The position numbers and the translations under genes were made by a program. A DNA stretch of 64,000 nt from Promethearchaeota archaeon (GTDB taxonomy: Archaea; Asgardarchaeota; Lokiarchaeia; Sigyniarchaeales; SOKP01), in the NCBI GenBank assembly GCA_019058445.1, contig JAHPZA010000003.1, forward strand, positions 124,001 through 188,000, given 5' to 3'. Shown one piece after another: positions 1 through 9,665 of the stretch. Positions within the stretch are counted from its first letter, which is position 1, and the number at the start of each line of letters is the position of its first letter. Below the pieces are notes generated by a model, which made no database searches, was not told the origin of the DNA, and saw only the letters and a list, made by a program, of their open reading frames with translations.

Positions 1-621
1 GCTGATAATGGAATATCTTTATTGGAATTCACCTTTAAGGAATTTAAAAAATCCGTCTCAACAATACAAGATGAAATTTTGGCGGCTTTTTTTAGTGTAA
101 TAAACAGGATGATTGATGATGTTCAAGAAGGTATGGCAAAAGGAAGAAGGGTCAATGAAATGACTCGAGTTGTTGAATCTGAGGAATCAACGATAGTTAT
201 ATATTTTCATCCCTTATCCAGAGTACTTTTTTGCTCCATATCTGATGCTGATGATGATGTTGAGAAACTTAAGCGTTGCATCCACAAAATAGGGAACCGT
301 TTTTGGAAGAAACATCAAAGTGATCTTAAAGTGTATAGAACAACAACCGAAAAGCATAGATTTAAGGCTTATAAGGCCGAAATTGAGAATTTAAGCCTTG
401 GAGGGCGGATTGCAGAAGTGTTTCCTAAAGTATTAATCATGAAATCTGTGCTCGATAAAATCTTGAGTATGGGTATGATTAATGAGTTTGAACTCAAAGT
501 TGCTTTACAATGTAACGGGGAAAACTCTCCTCTTAAAATTTCAAGGTTATTAGAAAAATCCAGAAATGAAATCAATGATGTTCTTAAAAAACTACAGGAA
601 TTAGATATTATAAGAATGTAA
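1..621 (+). CDS. Longin/roadblock-like protein, 5' end cut by window
   Basis: The reading frame is open back to base 1, so the N-terminus lies outside the window; a TTG at 22 is only an internal in-frame codon. The visible part has an amphipathic helix (ILAAFFSVINRMIDDV) followed by a beta-rich stretch (STIVIYFHPLSRVLFCSI). This is the pattern of the longin/roadblock-like proteins abundant in Lokiarchaeia, where an NGISLLEF-type strand precedes a helix starting near IQDEILAAF. The last 60 residues (KISRLLEKSRNEINDVLKKL) look like a winged-helix or helical tail. Such proteins are thought to act with small GTPases, but no partner gene is visible here. The fold assignment rests on pattern only. 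Confidence 0.55.
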   Translation, partial: ADNGISLLEFTFKEFKKSVSTIQDEILAAFFSVINRMIDDVQEGMAKGRRVNEMTRVVESEESTIVIYFHPLSRVLFCSISDADDDVEKLKRCIHKIGNRFWKKHQSDLKVYRTTTEKHRFKAYKAEIENLSLGGRIAEVFPKVLIMKSVLDKILSMGMINEFELKVALQCNGENSPLKISRLLEKSRNEINDVLKKLQELDIIRM

Positions 622-752
622 TTCCTATTCTCAGAATTGTAACTTTTATTGATTTTCAAAAAAAAGATTAATTCTCAGTTTGAAATTAGTAAAAATTAAA
701 AATTTTCATTATTTATCTTAATAAATTATTCACAGATTATTTGGTATTAAAT

Positions 753-1490
753 ATGGAAAAAACTGAAGATACTAAAATTCAACTGCTACCAATTGTTAAA
801 TCCCCATCAAGGGAAGCTCAATTACGAAAAGGAAGAGGATTTTCCTTAGGTGAAATAAAAGCAGCAGAAAAAACTATCCAAATGATTAGAACTTCAGGGA
901 TAAAAATAGATTTTCTAAGAAGATCAGTTCTTCAATCAAATATAGAACAATTAAAAGAGTTAAAGGCTCCGGTTAGGAAAGGAAAGAAAAGATCACCTTT
1001 TGTTCGGAGAGAAAAGAAAGTCAGAGTAAGAACAAAGAAGGTTAAAAAGAAGAAAGTAAAACCAGTTAAAACAGCTGAACCCCTCCCGGAAAAACCAGTT
1101 GAGGCTGCTAAGATACCTAAACAAAAAGTTAAATCCACAATTAAGAAAAAGCAAATTCCAAAAGTCAAAGTAGAGGAAGAGACAATAGAAAAAGAAAAAG
1201 TAGCACCTATAGTTGAAGAAAAACCAAAAGAAAAAAAGAAATCTAAAAAGAAAGAAAAGGAGAAACCTAAGAAAGAAAAGATTAAAGAAGAAGAGAAAGG
1301 AACTCCCTTAACAGAATTATCTGGTTTAGGAAATGCGACAGTTAAGAAATTCAATGAAGTCGGTGTTAATACAATAGAAGAATTAATAAAAGAAAATCCA
1401 GAAGAATTAGCTATGATCATATCTGGGGTTTCTGAGGATAGAATAAAAAAATGGATTAATGAGAGTAAAGAGTTATTAAATCATTCTTAA
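753..1490 (+). CDS. Ribosomal protein eL13-like domain fused to a lysine-rich linker and HhH domain
   Basis: Residues about 8-75 match the eL13 (L13e) family: VKSPS, then RKGRGFSLGEIKAA, then a stretch ending in a basic RR and NIEQLKEL, in the order seen in eukaryotic and crenarchaeal eL13. Next comes a roughly 110-residue Lys/Glu/Pro-rich low-complexity linker. A C-terminal helix-hairpin-helix domain (TELSGLGNATVKKFNEVGV, EDRIKKWINE) follows, resembling nucleic-acid-binding HhH domains. The ATG at 753 is preferred over an in-frame TTG at 741; no Shine-Dalgarno is evident. eL13 is a large-subunit ribosomal protein. The added linker and HhH are not part of the usual protein, so a ribosome-associated role is inferred. 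Confidence 0.75.
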   Translation: MEKTEDTKIQLLPIVKSPSREAQLRKGRGFSLGEIKAAEKTIQMIRTSGIKIDFLRRSVLQSNIEQLKELKAPVRKGKKRSPFVRREKKVRVRTKKVKKKKVKPVKTAEPLPEKPVEAAKIPKQKVKSTIKKKQIPKVKVEEETIEKEKVAPIVEEKPKEKKKSKKKEKEKPKKEKIKEEEKGTPLTELSGLGNATVKKFNEVGVNTIEELIKENPEELAMIISGVSEDRIKKWINESKELLNHS

Positions 1491-1674
1491 AGTTTTTAAC
1501 CTAATTTTCATCTCTATTTTTTTAAACATGTATTATTGGTGTTCAGCTACCACTTACAGAACCACTCATTTTATTATAAAAAGATGAACAAAACCATAAT
1601 TTTAAATTTATGAAATATATAAATCAATAAATAAAGAGTATGAGAAAGACTACACGAGTAAAATAGAGTTCAAA

Positions 1675-2166
1675 ATGCAAAAGAATTATTATGTTTATGA
1701 AAAACCAGAACTAAATTTTATCATTTACAAATTACCTATTTGGTTTAAAGAATCTTCTTATGAAGGCGATGAGAAAAAAGGAACTATTTTTTTTAATTCT
1801 TATAATGAATTTGATGAAATTTATGGAAGTAATGCAAAAATAGAAATTAATATTTCAGAGAAAGAAAGATTAGACTTTTATCATCCAAAAGAAGTTCAGG
1901 AATCTATTAATTTATACAATGCCATTAACGTTGTTGTCACAAAAAAAGAACGAACATGGTTAAACAGCCATGAATTTACATACTGGTTCGGAAATAGAAG
2001 GAAAATGATTAGAAAAAGATATTATCAAGAAAATCATATTCATGGTCTATTTTATTGTGAATTAACTGGGAGGCAATTTGATATTCACGCTGTCGTAGTA
2101 AAAGATCATTATGAAGGCTTTAAACCATTTCTTTTAGAAGCGTATAATTCAATAAATTGTCATTAA
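1675..2166 (+). CDS. Hypothetical protein, 163 residues
   Basis: I do not recognise this gene. It encodes a soluble, aromatic-rich protein with no signal peptide or membrane segment. The C-terminal half has a run of likely beta strands (HIHGLFYCELTGRQFDIHAVVV) and ends in SINCH. The Cys-x3-Gly-Arg and terminal Cys-His pair could form a metal or disulfide site, but that is speculation. It is convergent with the methyltransferase downstream, with only 10 bases between the two stop codons, and is preceded by 184 bases with no other gene. Confidence 0.6.
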   Translation: MQKNYYVYEKPELNFIIYKLPIWFKESSYEGDEKKGTIFFNSYNEFDEIYGSNAKIEINISEKERLDFYHPKEVQESINLYNAINVVVTKKERTWLNSHEFTYWFGNRRKMIRKRYYQENHIHGLFYCELTGRQFDIHAVVVKDHYEGFKPFLLEAYNSINCH

Positions 2167-2176
2167 GGCCTTGAAA

Positions 2177-2923
2177 TTACTTTTTTTTTTGAGTCAAAAT
2201 GAAAAAGTTGTCCTTATCAGTTGAGCCCCCTAAAATTTTAAACTCTTTCAATTTGAAAATTTTAATCAAATCTTTTATTTCCCACTTTGAGAAGAAGTGA
2301 TAGAAACGATTATAGGTTTTATTTTCTGCCGAAATTGTCCAAGGGACAAATTTATCTCCAAATTCAGTTAAACCTAATTCTCTCTGGCGGTTTTTATAAT
2401 TCAATTTGAAAATACGCTTCAACCAGTCTTTAATAAAATATCTTATAAGCTTCTTTTGCCATTTACGCCACACTGTCAATAAAAAATAACCATTCCTCGC
2501 TAATAAGTTATATATTTGCTGTATAGCGCTTTTTCTTTCAGTTTTATCCTTTATATGATGAATTGTGGCAATTGAAAAGATGTTATGAATCGAAGCTGCT
2601 CTAATAGGGATGTATTTTATATCTCCAAGAATTAGTTGGATATTATTTTGCTCAATTTTAGTATAATGAATAGAATTTAGTACGCCATCTCGAGCGATTT
2701 TAATAAATTTAATTGAATTATCAATACCGATTAATTTATTATTGATACCACATTTAAATAACTTAAAATTTCTTCCATTACCACACCCTAAATCGATACA
2801 AAATCCATTAAAACGATAATCCTTCTCATATAATTGATTTAAAAATAGTTCTAAAGAGTTCCATGGATAATTTCTTTTTGAACTATAATCACCAGCAATT
2901 TTATTATAATAGTAATTCTCCAT
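2177..2923 (-). CDS. SAM methyltransferase, Trm9/ALKBH8-like (tRNA wobble-uridine type)
   Basis: This is a class I SAM-dependent methyltransferase: motif I is CIDLGCGNGRN, followed by an acidic residue (LIGIDNS), motif II near LILGDIKYIPI, and SIATIHHI as motif IV/post-I. The N-terminal IAGDYSSKRNYPWNSLELFL, the central LLARNGYFLLTVW, the FVPW segment and the late RFYHFFSKWEIKDLI match the order of motifs in the Trm9/ALKBH8 family, which methylates carboxymethyluridine at tRNA position 34 with the help of Trm112. Length (248) fits the stand-alone enzyme. No Trm112 homolog is in the window. The substrate is inferred from the family; a generic methyltransferase is the alternative. Confidence 0.7.
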   Translation of the reverse strand: MENYYYNKIAGDYSSKRNYPWNSLELFLNQLYEKDYRFNGFCIDLGCGNGRNFKLFKCGINNKLIGIDNSIKFIKIARDGVLNSIHYTKIEQNNIQLILGDIKYIPIRAASIHNIFSIATIHHIKDKTERKSAIQQIYNLLARNGYFLLTVWRKWQKKLIRYFIKDWLKRIFKLNYKNRQRELGLTEFGDKFVPWTISAENKTYNRFYHFFSKWEIKDLIKIFKLKEFKILGGSTDKDNFFILTQKKK

Positions 2924-2979
2924 GATCTTACATTGTTATTTTGGGCACCTGTCGTAAGTGCTCGATACTTTTAATTAAT

Positions 2980-3627
2980 TTAATCTGGATTGGAATCTTT
3001 TTTTTCCAAATTGAGAATAGTTAAGACAAAATTCCTTGCAGTTGGTGTTATTTTTCCTTTTTGGCTAGCCTCGTTCCATTGTTTAATAAGTATATTATTA
3101 GCACTCATCTCTTCAATAGCGATCTTGCCAACTTTAATCCACTCATCCTCATCAATGAGGGGAGCATTTTCACAAATTCCAGGACAGTATTCAATACCCT
3201 TTTCAGTATATTGCATTCTTATCTTGGCTTTATTCGCGATTTCTTTATTAAAGAAAATTCGAAAGGTAAAAGGAAATGTCCTACAAAACATCGGTCGGAT
3301 CTTATATATTAAACATTTCTTTCCTTTATCATCATAAAAATAACATTCTCCAGAGGGTTTCTTTTTCAATCCCGTAAACGCTAAGCCTCTCTCAGTTTCT
3401 ATAGGAGGAATTACCATTTTTCCAAGTTCTTCTTTCGAAGGAGATTTATCAAATATATAAAATCCGAGTATTTCAAGGATTTCCTCAATTTTTAAGTTCA
3501 AACTTTTCTTGATTCTTAGGATATCAGAATAAGTAACATTAACAAGTGTATTCTTATCAACACAACAGTTGCCACATCTTAGACATTCAAACCTAAGATC
3601 TTTAAATTCTTCTTTTTTCTGAACCAT
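2980..3627 (-). CDS. YkgJ-family CxxCxxCC zinc/iron-chelating protein
   Basis: The N-terminal FECLRCGNCC is the signature of the YkgJ/UPF0153 family, and KCLIYKIRPMFCRTFPF is the second conserved cysteine block of the same family. A third cysteine pair (YCPGICENAP) follows near residue 150. Members of this family are predicted to bind Zn or an Fe-S cluster through about eight cysteines, and their function is largely unknown. It lies in the same orientation as the methyltransferase, with 56 bases between them, so cotranscription is possible. Confidence 0.85.
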   Translation of the reverse strand: MVQKKEEFKDLRFECLRCGNCCVDKNTLVNVTYSDILRIKKSLNLKIEEILEILGFYIFDKSPSKEELGKMVIPPIETERGLAFTGLKKKPSGECYFYDDKGKKCLIYKIRPMFCRTFPFTFRIFFNKEIANKAKIRMQYTEKGIEYCPGICENAPLIDEDEWIKVGKIAIEEMSANNILIKQWNEASQKGKITPTARNFVLTILNLEKKDSNPD

Positions 3628-3665
3628 ATATAAAATTAAGAAAAAGGGATATTATAAAATTATAA

Positions 3666-6600
3666 TTATTTGTATTTTTCGTCGGTACTTGGGATAATTA
3701 TTTTTCTTCCAATTAAGGTTTCTATAGAATCAATAATTAAATCCTTATTTTCTTCATAAACCAGTTCTAAAATCCTATCTAAGTAAAATTCACTTTTCCC
3801 TTTACCTTTTAAAAGTGAATATATTACATTTAATATACGCAATTCCATAGAATTTAATTCATCTTCTTTTCGAATTTTCGCAATGATTTCTGGTTTTGTT
3901 AATTTAACAGGCTCTTTATAAAATAGTTCAAAGTGTTCATTTAAAATCGGAGGAATATCCCTCTCAAATTCATCTAAACTTCCATCCCAAGTAGCGAATC
4001 TATCCTTTAATTTTGAATATAAATATAATGAAAATTCTTTCACTAAATTCCTTAATCTCTCAGAAGATTTTTCTCTAAGTATAAAAATTGCTCTTATATC
4101 GCCCTTATCTGCAATTAAACAATGGAAATGCTTAAAATCAATTTCGAGTACTCTTTCTTCTTTCTTGAGATCTTCTTCCTCAGAAATCACAGTTTTATTA
4201 CCTGATATTTCTTCTCCAATTGTAGTTATTGCTTGTATAAATCCGGAAAATAATTCTTTCTTTTGATGCTCAAGTATTGAATAACTCTTTAAGTATACTG
4301 GTACACCTCCTGATTTGTGAATAATCACTACTGCTTGAATATTTTGAAGGTCCTTAAATCTCTGAGTTCTGGCTAATAAATCGGATTCCTTTCTCCTCTT
4401 TCGTGGTAAAAGCACATATGATCTATAACTTAAAACAGCCAATACTCCAATTACAGCAACTAAAACTGAAACGATAATCCAAAATAAAAGCGGATCTTCT
4501 TCTGCCTCTTCCTGGGTTATATCTACTATAAAGGAAAATTCCGTTGATTTATATTCCGATCCCTCTTTTGAAATAATTAGGGTAATTTTATAGTCATCTT
4601 CCTCTATATCATCAGGAATTTCCAAATCTAATTTATAAATGCCTGAACCCTTACCATCCAAGGTTCCAACACCATATTCCCATGAATAAGAAACCACAGC
4701 TCCATCAATATATATATTGGACCCTACTTCTTTTAATTGAATTTCAATACTAATATCTTCCCCTATATAAGCATCAATCGAATCATCGAAATCAATCGTA
4801 AGAACTTCAATCGGGATTTGACCAATTATTATTTGAAATGGAAATATTGTAGTTTGATAATTATCCATACTAAATCTTATATATGCATAATTATATCCTA
4901 ATGAAAAATAAGTAGTGAGAATTTTAATAGAATTATTAAACCAATAACTACCTGATTTTGTTAAATTTACCTCGTAATCACCGCATATAAATGTTAAATT
5001 TCCTTCAGTTAAATAAATTCGATCATATTTGGCCATTGAACTAGCATTGATAGTTATTTCCTCATTAAATTTTGATTCAAATAAAGAGTTCTCTTTAATT
5101 CTCTGAGCATTAAGGAAAACTGTTAAATTTACCGATTGTTCAACAATCTCAAATTGATAAGTACGATTCTGAGATTCATATTTTCCCTTAGCAAAATCAA
5201 TGTTTAAATAAAAATAACCTACTTTAGTTCTAAAAGTTGTATTAATTTCTACACTATAAATTCCATTACCTGTATTATTGATTCTATAATAACCTTCCGA
5301 TATATTTACCTTTACAATGGCCTCATCAATACCATCATCATTAGAATCTAAATACTGAAATTTAATAGTTGTATTAGAATGAAATTCAATATAATAGTCA
5401 TATTCCAATCGCTGGAGTTTAGTGTCTTCTCCTAAATTAAGCACGAGAGTAAGATTACAATCCACAAAACCTAATTTAGAAGAATTTATTATAAATTTAT
5501 AAGTTCCTAAATCTAAGGTGTCGGTGTATATTGTTGCTTCATAAATTCCATCAACAGATTCTTCTAGATCTATTTGCTGGCCTCCTGTCCAATTATAAGT
5601 AATATATGCCTCTGACACAGGTAAATTGTTTTCTGAATCTTTTAATTCAATTTTAAGAGGAATTGCCTCACCAACATACCCCTCGGCTAACAAATCATTT
5701 ACTGCGTCAAACGGTCTGTTAAGGGTCATAGAACTATTATGTATAATTATGAAACTTGATTTTAACCCACCTAAAGCAGTCCCATTTGACCAAAATAATG
5801 TATAATTATATTGCCCTCCGGTTGTATTGTATGAACCAATTGTTATTTCTGAAAAAGTAACATTTCCAGATTCATTCGGAGATTTGGATTCCTCATACCA
5901 AATAGTCCCATTAGGATGGTAGATTTTTAAATCAACCGTTGTTGATAGCAAATTAGAAGGGATCTCACCAGAAAAATTAACTTGCGTTTTAATTCTGGTC
6001 GATTCACCCGTTTTAAAACTTGATTGTACCCATTGTCCATTCTTATACATTCGAGTATTAGATATATTAAGATAATTTGGTGAAGTTGCCTTGAAAGTCC
6101 ACCAGCCAATATAAGAATAAGATTTGTTGATCTTTAGATAATTATCACCGACTCTCCCTCCCTCAAAAGGTCTTAAATAATTAGCTTGATCTCTAGCAGA
6201 AAGAATCTCCCAATTTCTAGATTTAGATATAATAAATTCAAAATCGGAATAGTGATCAATTTTAGCAAAATCATGTAAAAATTCCCATTGAATTGTTCCA
6301 TTTTTTAATATTGTATAAGATATACCCTCATCATATTGTCTATTATATTTTGTTGTCGTATTATGGTACCCATAAAGAGTAGTATCTAGTTCAAAATAGA
6401 GTTCAGAAGCTGCTGTACTTACATTTAAAACTATTAGATTTTCATCCCAAATATTAGAACTAATAGTTTGTGATGCTTGACCCCATTCATTTCCATTATT
6501 TAAGGTTTCACCATAAATCTTTAAATCAATACCATCTTGTGTAGAATTGGCAATGGATGTCAACCCTAATGTTATATTATCAAACCATACAAGTTGTTGG

Positions 6601-7841
6601 AACCTATCTTCAAATCCCCCATACCAAGAACTAATGCCACTTTTTATCCCAATCGAAATATTTAGATTTTGATTATCCAATATATTTTCAAAAATATTTG
6701 AATTATTAACCCATAAGGGTAGATAAATTTTTCCAGTACTGTGCCATTCATTTCTTCCAGCTTCATAAATATCAAACATTCCAATAGAATATATTTTCTG
6801 ATTATTTATCTCAAAATATATAAAAATATTATTTGTCTCCATACAGTATTCAGCATTATAATCAAAGCTGATATAGGCATCAATAAGCTTACCTCGTGGA
6901 ATGGTTAAATTCTGGTAGATTTCCGTGAAATCATTTTTATTATAATATGCCCAATATGTGTCATCATCACTATCCCATTCGATATAGGGAACATATCTTA
7001 CAAACATTCCAGTGGAATTACCAGCTTCACCAGGTCCGCTTGATCCAGTACCACCAAGAATATCCTCATTTAATGTCCATGAATTAGAATTAGAAAAATA
7101 ATTAGAACTTCCATTCATAAACTCATAAGAATCAATTCTATAATCTCCTGTAGGAATTAAATCATCACTATATATATCTATATCTAATTCATCACTTTTA
7201 ATCCATGGAGAGTAAAAATCACTTTTAACTCCAGTATCAAGATATTTCATTACTGAATCATTATTTAGAATTCTTATATAATCATAATTCTCCTCAATGT
7301 TAATATAATCAAAATGCACTCTCATCGCTAGAGCTCCTGGATGAGAGATTATTGCTGAATTTTCCCAAGCTTTTGGACCTGAATTATCATAACTATAAGA
7401 AATAACATTGGTTTTATTAAACACTGTTACAGGTTTAAAACCGCTATTATTTACCCAATTTCTTGTATCTTGTACATTTTCAATTGAATTTTCTATTTTT
7501 GAAACTTTCCAATTGTGAAAATCGTCTAAATAATATGTAAGATTGATTATTTCCTCATTATTTAACGTTATTTCTTGACTATTATTGTATAAATTTCCAA
7601 CTTCTGTAATATTTAAAGGTTCTTCAGTTCCTTGAAATAATATCGAATCTGCTGCGGAATTATCTAAATTTTCATCAAAATTATTAATGTTTTGATTATC
7701 ATTGATAAGAGGAGCAGATGACGATAAAGGACCAAAATTAATAATCTGAATTAAAAATAAAATTAAAATTAATGATGATAAGAAAGAAATTTGCAAAATT
7801 CTTTTATTCTTAAGTTTCTTTTTACCTTGAACAAGATGCAT
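3666..7841 (-). CDS. Giant surface protein with Ig-like ectodomain and cytoplasmic longin-like domain
   Basis: Residues about 15-37 form a signal/anchor segment (ILQISFLSSLILILFLIQII). About 1080 residues of Asn/Ser/Tyr-rich ectodomain with many NxS/T sequons follow, including several repeated beta-sandwich units (e.g. KFQYLDSNDDGIDEAIVKV, SIEIQLKEVGSNIYIDGAVV) that resemble archaeal Ig-like/CARDB-type repeats. A second membrane span lies at about 1118-1142 (LLFWIIVSVLVAVIGVLAVL) with a basic stop-transfer RKRRK. The last 245 residues are cytoplasmic: a longin/roadblock-like fold (AVVIIHKSGGVPVYLKSY, LFSGFIQAITTIGEEI) and a C-terminal winged-helix-like tail. The topology suggests a receptor or surface anchor linked to GTPase-type signalling; this is inference. 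Confidence 0.75.
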   Translation of the reverse strand: MHLVQGKKKLKNKRILQISFLSSLILILFLIQIINFGPLSSSAPLINDNQNINNFDENLDNSAADSILFQGTEEPLNITEVGNLYNNSQEITLNNEEIINLTYYLDDFHNWKVSKIENSIENVQDTRNWVNNSGFKPVTVFNKTNVISYSYDNSGPKAWENSAIISHPGALAMRVHFDYINIEENYDYIRILNNDSVMKYLDTGVKSDFYSPWIKSDELDIDIYSDDLIPTGDYRIDSYEFMNGSSNYFSNSNSWTLNEDILGGTGSSGPGEAGNSTGMFVRYVPYIEWDSDDDTYWAYYNKNDFTEIYQNLTIPRGKLIDAYISFDYNAEYCMETNNIFIYFEINNQKIYSIGMFDIYEAGRNEWHSTGKIYLPLWVNNSNIFENILDNQNLNISIGIKSGISSWYGGFEDRFQQLVWFDNITLGLTSIANSTQDGIDLKIYGETLNNGNEWGQASQTISSNIWDENLIVLNVSTAASELYFELDTTLYGYHNTTTKYNRQYDEGISYTILKNGTIQWEFLHDFAKIDHYSDFEFIISKSRNWEILSARDQANYLRPFEGGRVGDNYLKINKSYSYIGWWTFKATSPNYLNISNTRMYKNGQWVQSSFKTGESTRIKTQVNFSGEIPSNLLSTTVDLKIYHPNGTIWYEESKSPNESGNVTFSEITIGSYNTTGGQYNYTLFWSNGTALGGLKSSFIIIHNSSMTLNRPFDAVNDLLAEGYVGEAIPLKIELKDSENNLPVSEAYITYNWTGGQQIDLEESVDGIYEATIYTDTLDLGTYKFIINSSKLGFVDCNLTLVLNLGEDTKLQRLEYDYYIEFHSNTTIKFQYLDSNDDGIDEAIVKVNISEGYYRINNTGNGIYSVEINTTFRTKVGYFYLNIDFAKGKYESQNRTYQFEIVEQSVNLTVFLNAQRIKENSLFESKFNEEITINASSMAKYDRIYLTEGNLTFICGDYEVNLTKSGSYWFNNSIKILTTYFSLGYNYAYIRFSMDNYQTTIFPFQIIIGQIPIEVLTIDFDDSIDAYIGEDISIEIQLKEVGSNIYIDGAVVSYSWEYGVGTLDGKGSGIYKLDLEIPDDIEEDDYKITLIISKEGSEYKSTEFSFIVDITQEEAEEDPLLFWIIVSVLVAVIGVLAVLSYRSYVLLPRKRRKESDLLARTQRFKDLQNIQAVVIIHKSGGVPVYLKSYSILEHQKKELFSGFIQAITTIGEEISGNKTVISEEEDLKKEERVLEIDFKHFHCLIADKGDIRAIFILREKSSERLRNLVKEFSLYLYSKLKDRFATWDGSLDEFERDIPPILNEHFELFYKEPVKLTKPEIIAKIRKEDELNSMELRILNVIYSLLKGKGKSEFYLDRILELVYEENKDLIIDSIETLIGRKIIIPSTDEKYK

Positions 7842-8020
7842 AGTACTATCCCTAAAATGCGTACCCGTAACTCTATACTTAAAATTGTAAAATTTTGTAT
7901 ACTAACTTAATAAAAATTTAATTTTATAAATATATTTTTAAATTTTAAAGGGTATGAGATTGGGTATATATGCTAGGTGAACCATTTAAAATGAATCCTC
8001 ATATGAATGGGAGGCGAAAG

Positions 8021-9331
8021 TTAATTTTTATTTGAAGTTTTTCCATTTTTTCTTTTTATATGTAATACGAAGAATATAGTTGCCAACTCCATTATAATAA
8101 AAGAGACTAATGAATAAATTTCTTGGTAAAAATTTACCACACTAAAAACTATTAATATACTAAAAAAGCTGGCAGTCAGTATCATCCCTACTATAGGAAT
8201 AATGGCATTACTACCAGTCTCTTTCCTAACTTTAAAGTTAGTAAAGTTAATGATGAAAAAAATTTGAGCAAAAATTAAACCTGCAAGACCTGCGATTGCG
8301 AGAGCGCCACCAGTAAACAATGCTAGAATTATGCTAATAAATCCCGTAATAATAATTGAAACATATGGAACTTTATTTTTATTGATCTTGGAAATTTTTT
8401 GTGGGAGTACTTCATCCTTAGCCATCATATAAGCAAGGCGAGAAGAACCCAATATAGTTGCATTCAATGCACTCGTTGTTGATAAAAGAGCCCCGAAGAT
8501 TATTAAAAACATACCTAATATCCCTATAGAAATTAAAGCAGCTAAAGCTATAGAAACCTCAGCTTCATGCACTTCCTCTCCAATAACCCCAGATACGCCT
8601 AAGATAGCCATTGTTGTGAAACCAACCATACAATAAATGACCATAGCTACTATAAGAGCAAATTTCATCATCTTTAGGCCTCCCTCCCTATCCTCCATCT
8701 CGTGAGAACCATACGCTATTAATTGGAATCCTTCATAGGAGATGAGAATACAACTACTTCCAAGGATTATTCCCATAATATTTATATTAGTAATTGATTC
8801 GCTATCTAATCCTATATTAATTAGCATCCTATCTGTGTTTTGCATAGCAAAACCAAATCCAAGGAATATAAAAATAAGAAAAATACCAATATAAACAAAG
8901 ACAAGAATACTTTGCACTCTTGCTGACTCTTTAACGCCTTTTAAATTTAATATCGTTAAAATAGAAATTAAAAGAGTAATAATTATACCAATTATATAAA
9001 AACTGTATTCTATATTGAACATTAAAATAAAATAAACACTAAAAGTATAAGCATATAAAGCCATAGTAACAATATAACCAAAATATAATAAAATACCGAT
9101 AAATGGTCCAAGATTTTGGAGTTTGGAATTAGGAAATGCATTTTGAACACAAGTATATTCCCCGCCAGGATCACACCATTTTAAGTTAAGTTTTTGATAT
9201 GAGTATACTGTAATTAAAGCTATTACTCCAGTAATTACATATGATAAATAAGAGTATGGCCCAGTAAATGTAGATATAACGCCTAATACGCTAAAAATAC
9301 CACCTCCAATTAAACCCCCTACTCCTATCAT
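8021..9331 (-). CDS. APC-superfamily amino-acid permease
   Basis: This is a polytopic membrane protein with about 12 hydrophobic segments. The first is GVGGLIGGGIFSVLG, the signature of TM1 of amino acid-polyamine-organocation transporters; SRLAYMMAKDEVLPQ is the conserved segment after TM8. The substrate is likely an amino acid or a related amine, imported by ion coupling. The first available ATG (9331) begins only two residues before TM1. The same frame stays open upstream to a TAA near 9423 and encodes a plausible hydrophilic N-terminus (FEEPEHDFHKHLSKLSCL), but has no ATG, GTG or TTG. The true start may therefore be unusual, or the gene may carry a lesion. Confidence 0.85.
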   Translation of the reverse strand: MIGVGGLIGGGIFSVLGVISTFTGPYSYLSYVITGVIALITVYSYQKLNLKWCDPGGEYTCVQNAFPNSKLQNLGPFIGILLYFGYIVTMALYAYTFSVYFILMFNIEYSFYIIGIIITLLISILTILNLKGVKESARVQSILVFVYIGIFLIFIFLGFGFAMQNTDRMLINIGLDSESITNINIMGIILGSSCILISYEGFQLIAYGSHEMEDREGGLKMMKFALIVAMVIYCMVGFTTMAILGVSGVIGEEVHEAEVSIALAALISIGILGMFLIIFGALLSTTSALNATILGSSRLAYMMAKDEVLPQKISKINKNKVPYVSIIITGFISIILALFTGGALAIAGLAGLIFAQIFFIINFTNFKVRKETGSNAIIPIVGMILTASFFSILIVFSVVNFYQEIYSLVSFIIMELATIFFVLHIKRKNGKTSNKN

Positions 9332-9665
9332 TAAGCAACTTAATTTACTTAAGTGTTTATGAAAATCATGTTCCGGTTCTTCAAATGTTATTCCTATTCT
9401 CCCCTTTATTGATTGATAGCTTTATAATATGAAATGAAATTCTTATCTGAACTTAAAAATATAAGCGAATTTAAAAAAGTTTGTATAATAATCAATTAAA
9501 TCTTTATATAGTTTTCGAATTTATCTAAGTTCGTTATGATAGCTGATATATTTGAAGTTTTTCTGAATTATATAAAAAATTCTCAAATTTAGACTAGATT
9601 TTGAAAGCTCTTATTTTCACTAGAAAAATTTCTAGTAATTAGATAAGCAATAACACATTTTCGTA
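9332..9665. other. AT-rich intergenic stretch without a clear gene
   Basis: The part adjoining the permease (9332-9420) is an open extension of its frame. The rest is about 75% A+T with stops in all frames. The only structure I see is the perfect palindrome at 9619-9636. Confidence 0.5.
9619..9636. repeat. 18-bp palindrome
   Basis: ACTAGAAA and TTTCTAGT are perfect inverted arms separated by two A residues. It lies about 290 bases upstream of the permease start and could be an operator; no regulator gene adjoins it. Confidence 0.4.

Noticed and set aside
932..1420. Long open frame on the minus strand opposite the eL13 gene
   Set aside because: It is a shadow of the lysine-rich linker; the translation is a Phe/Ser-rich low-complexity string with no domain.
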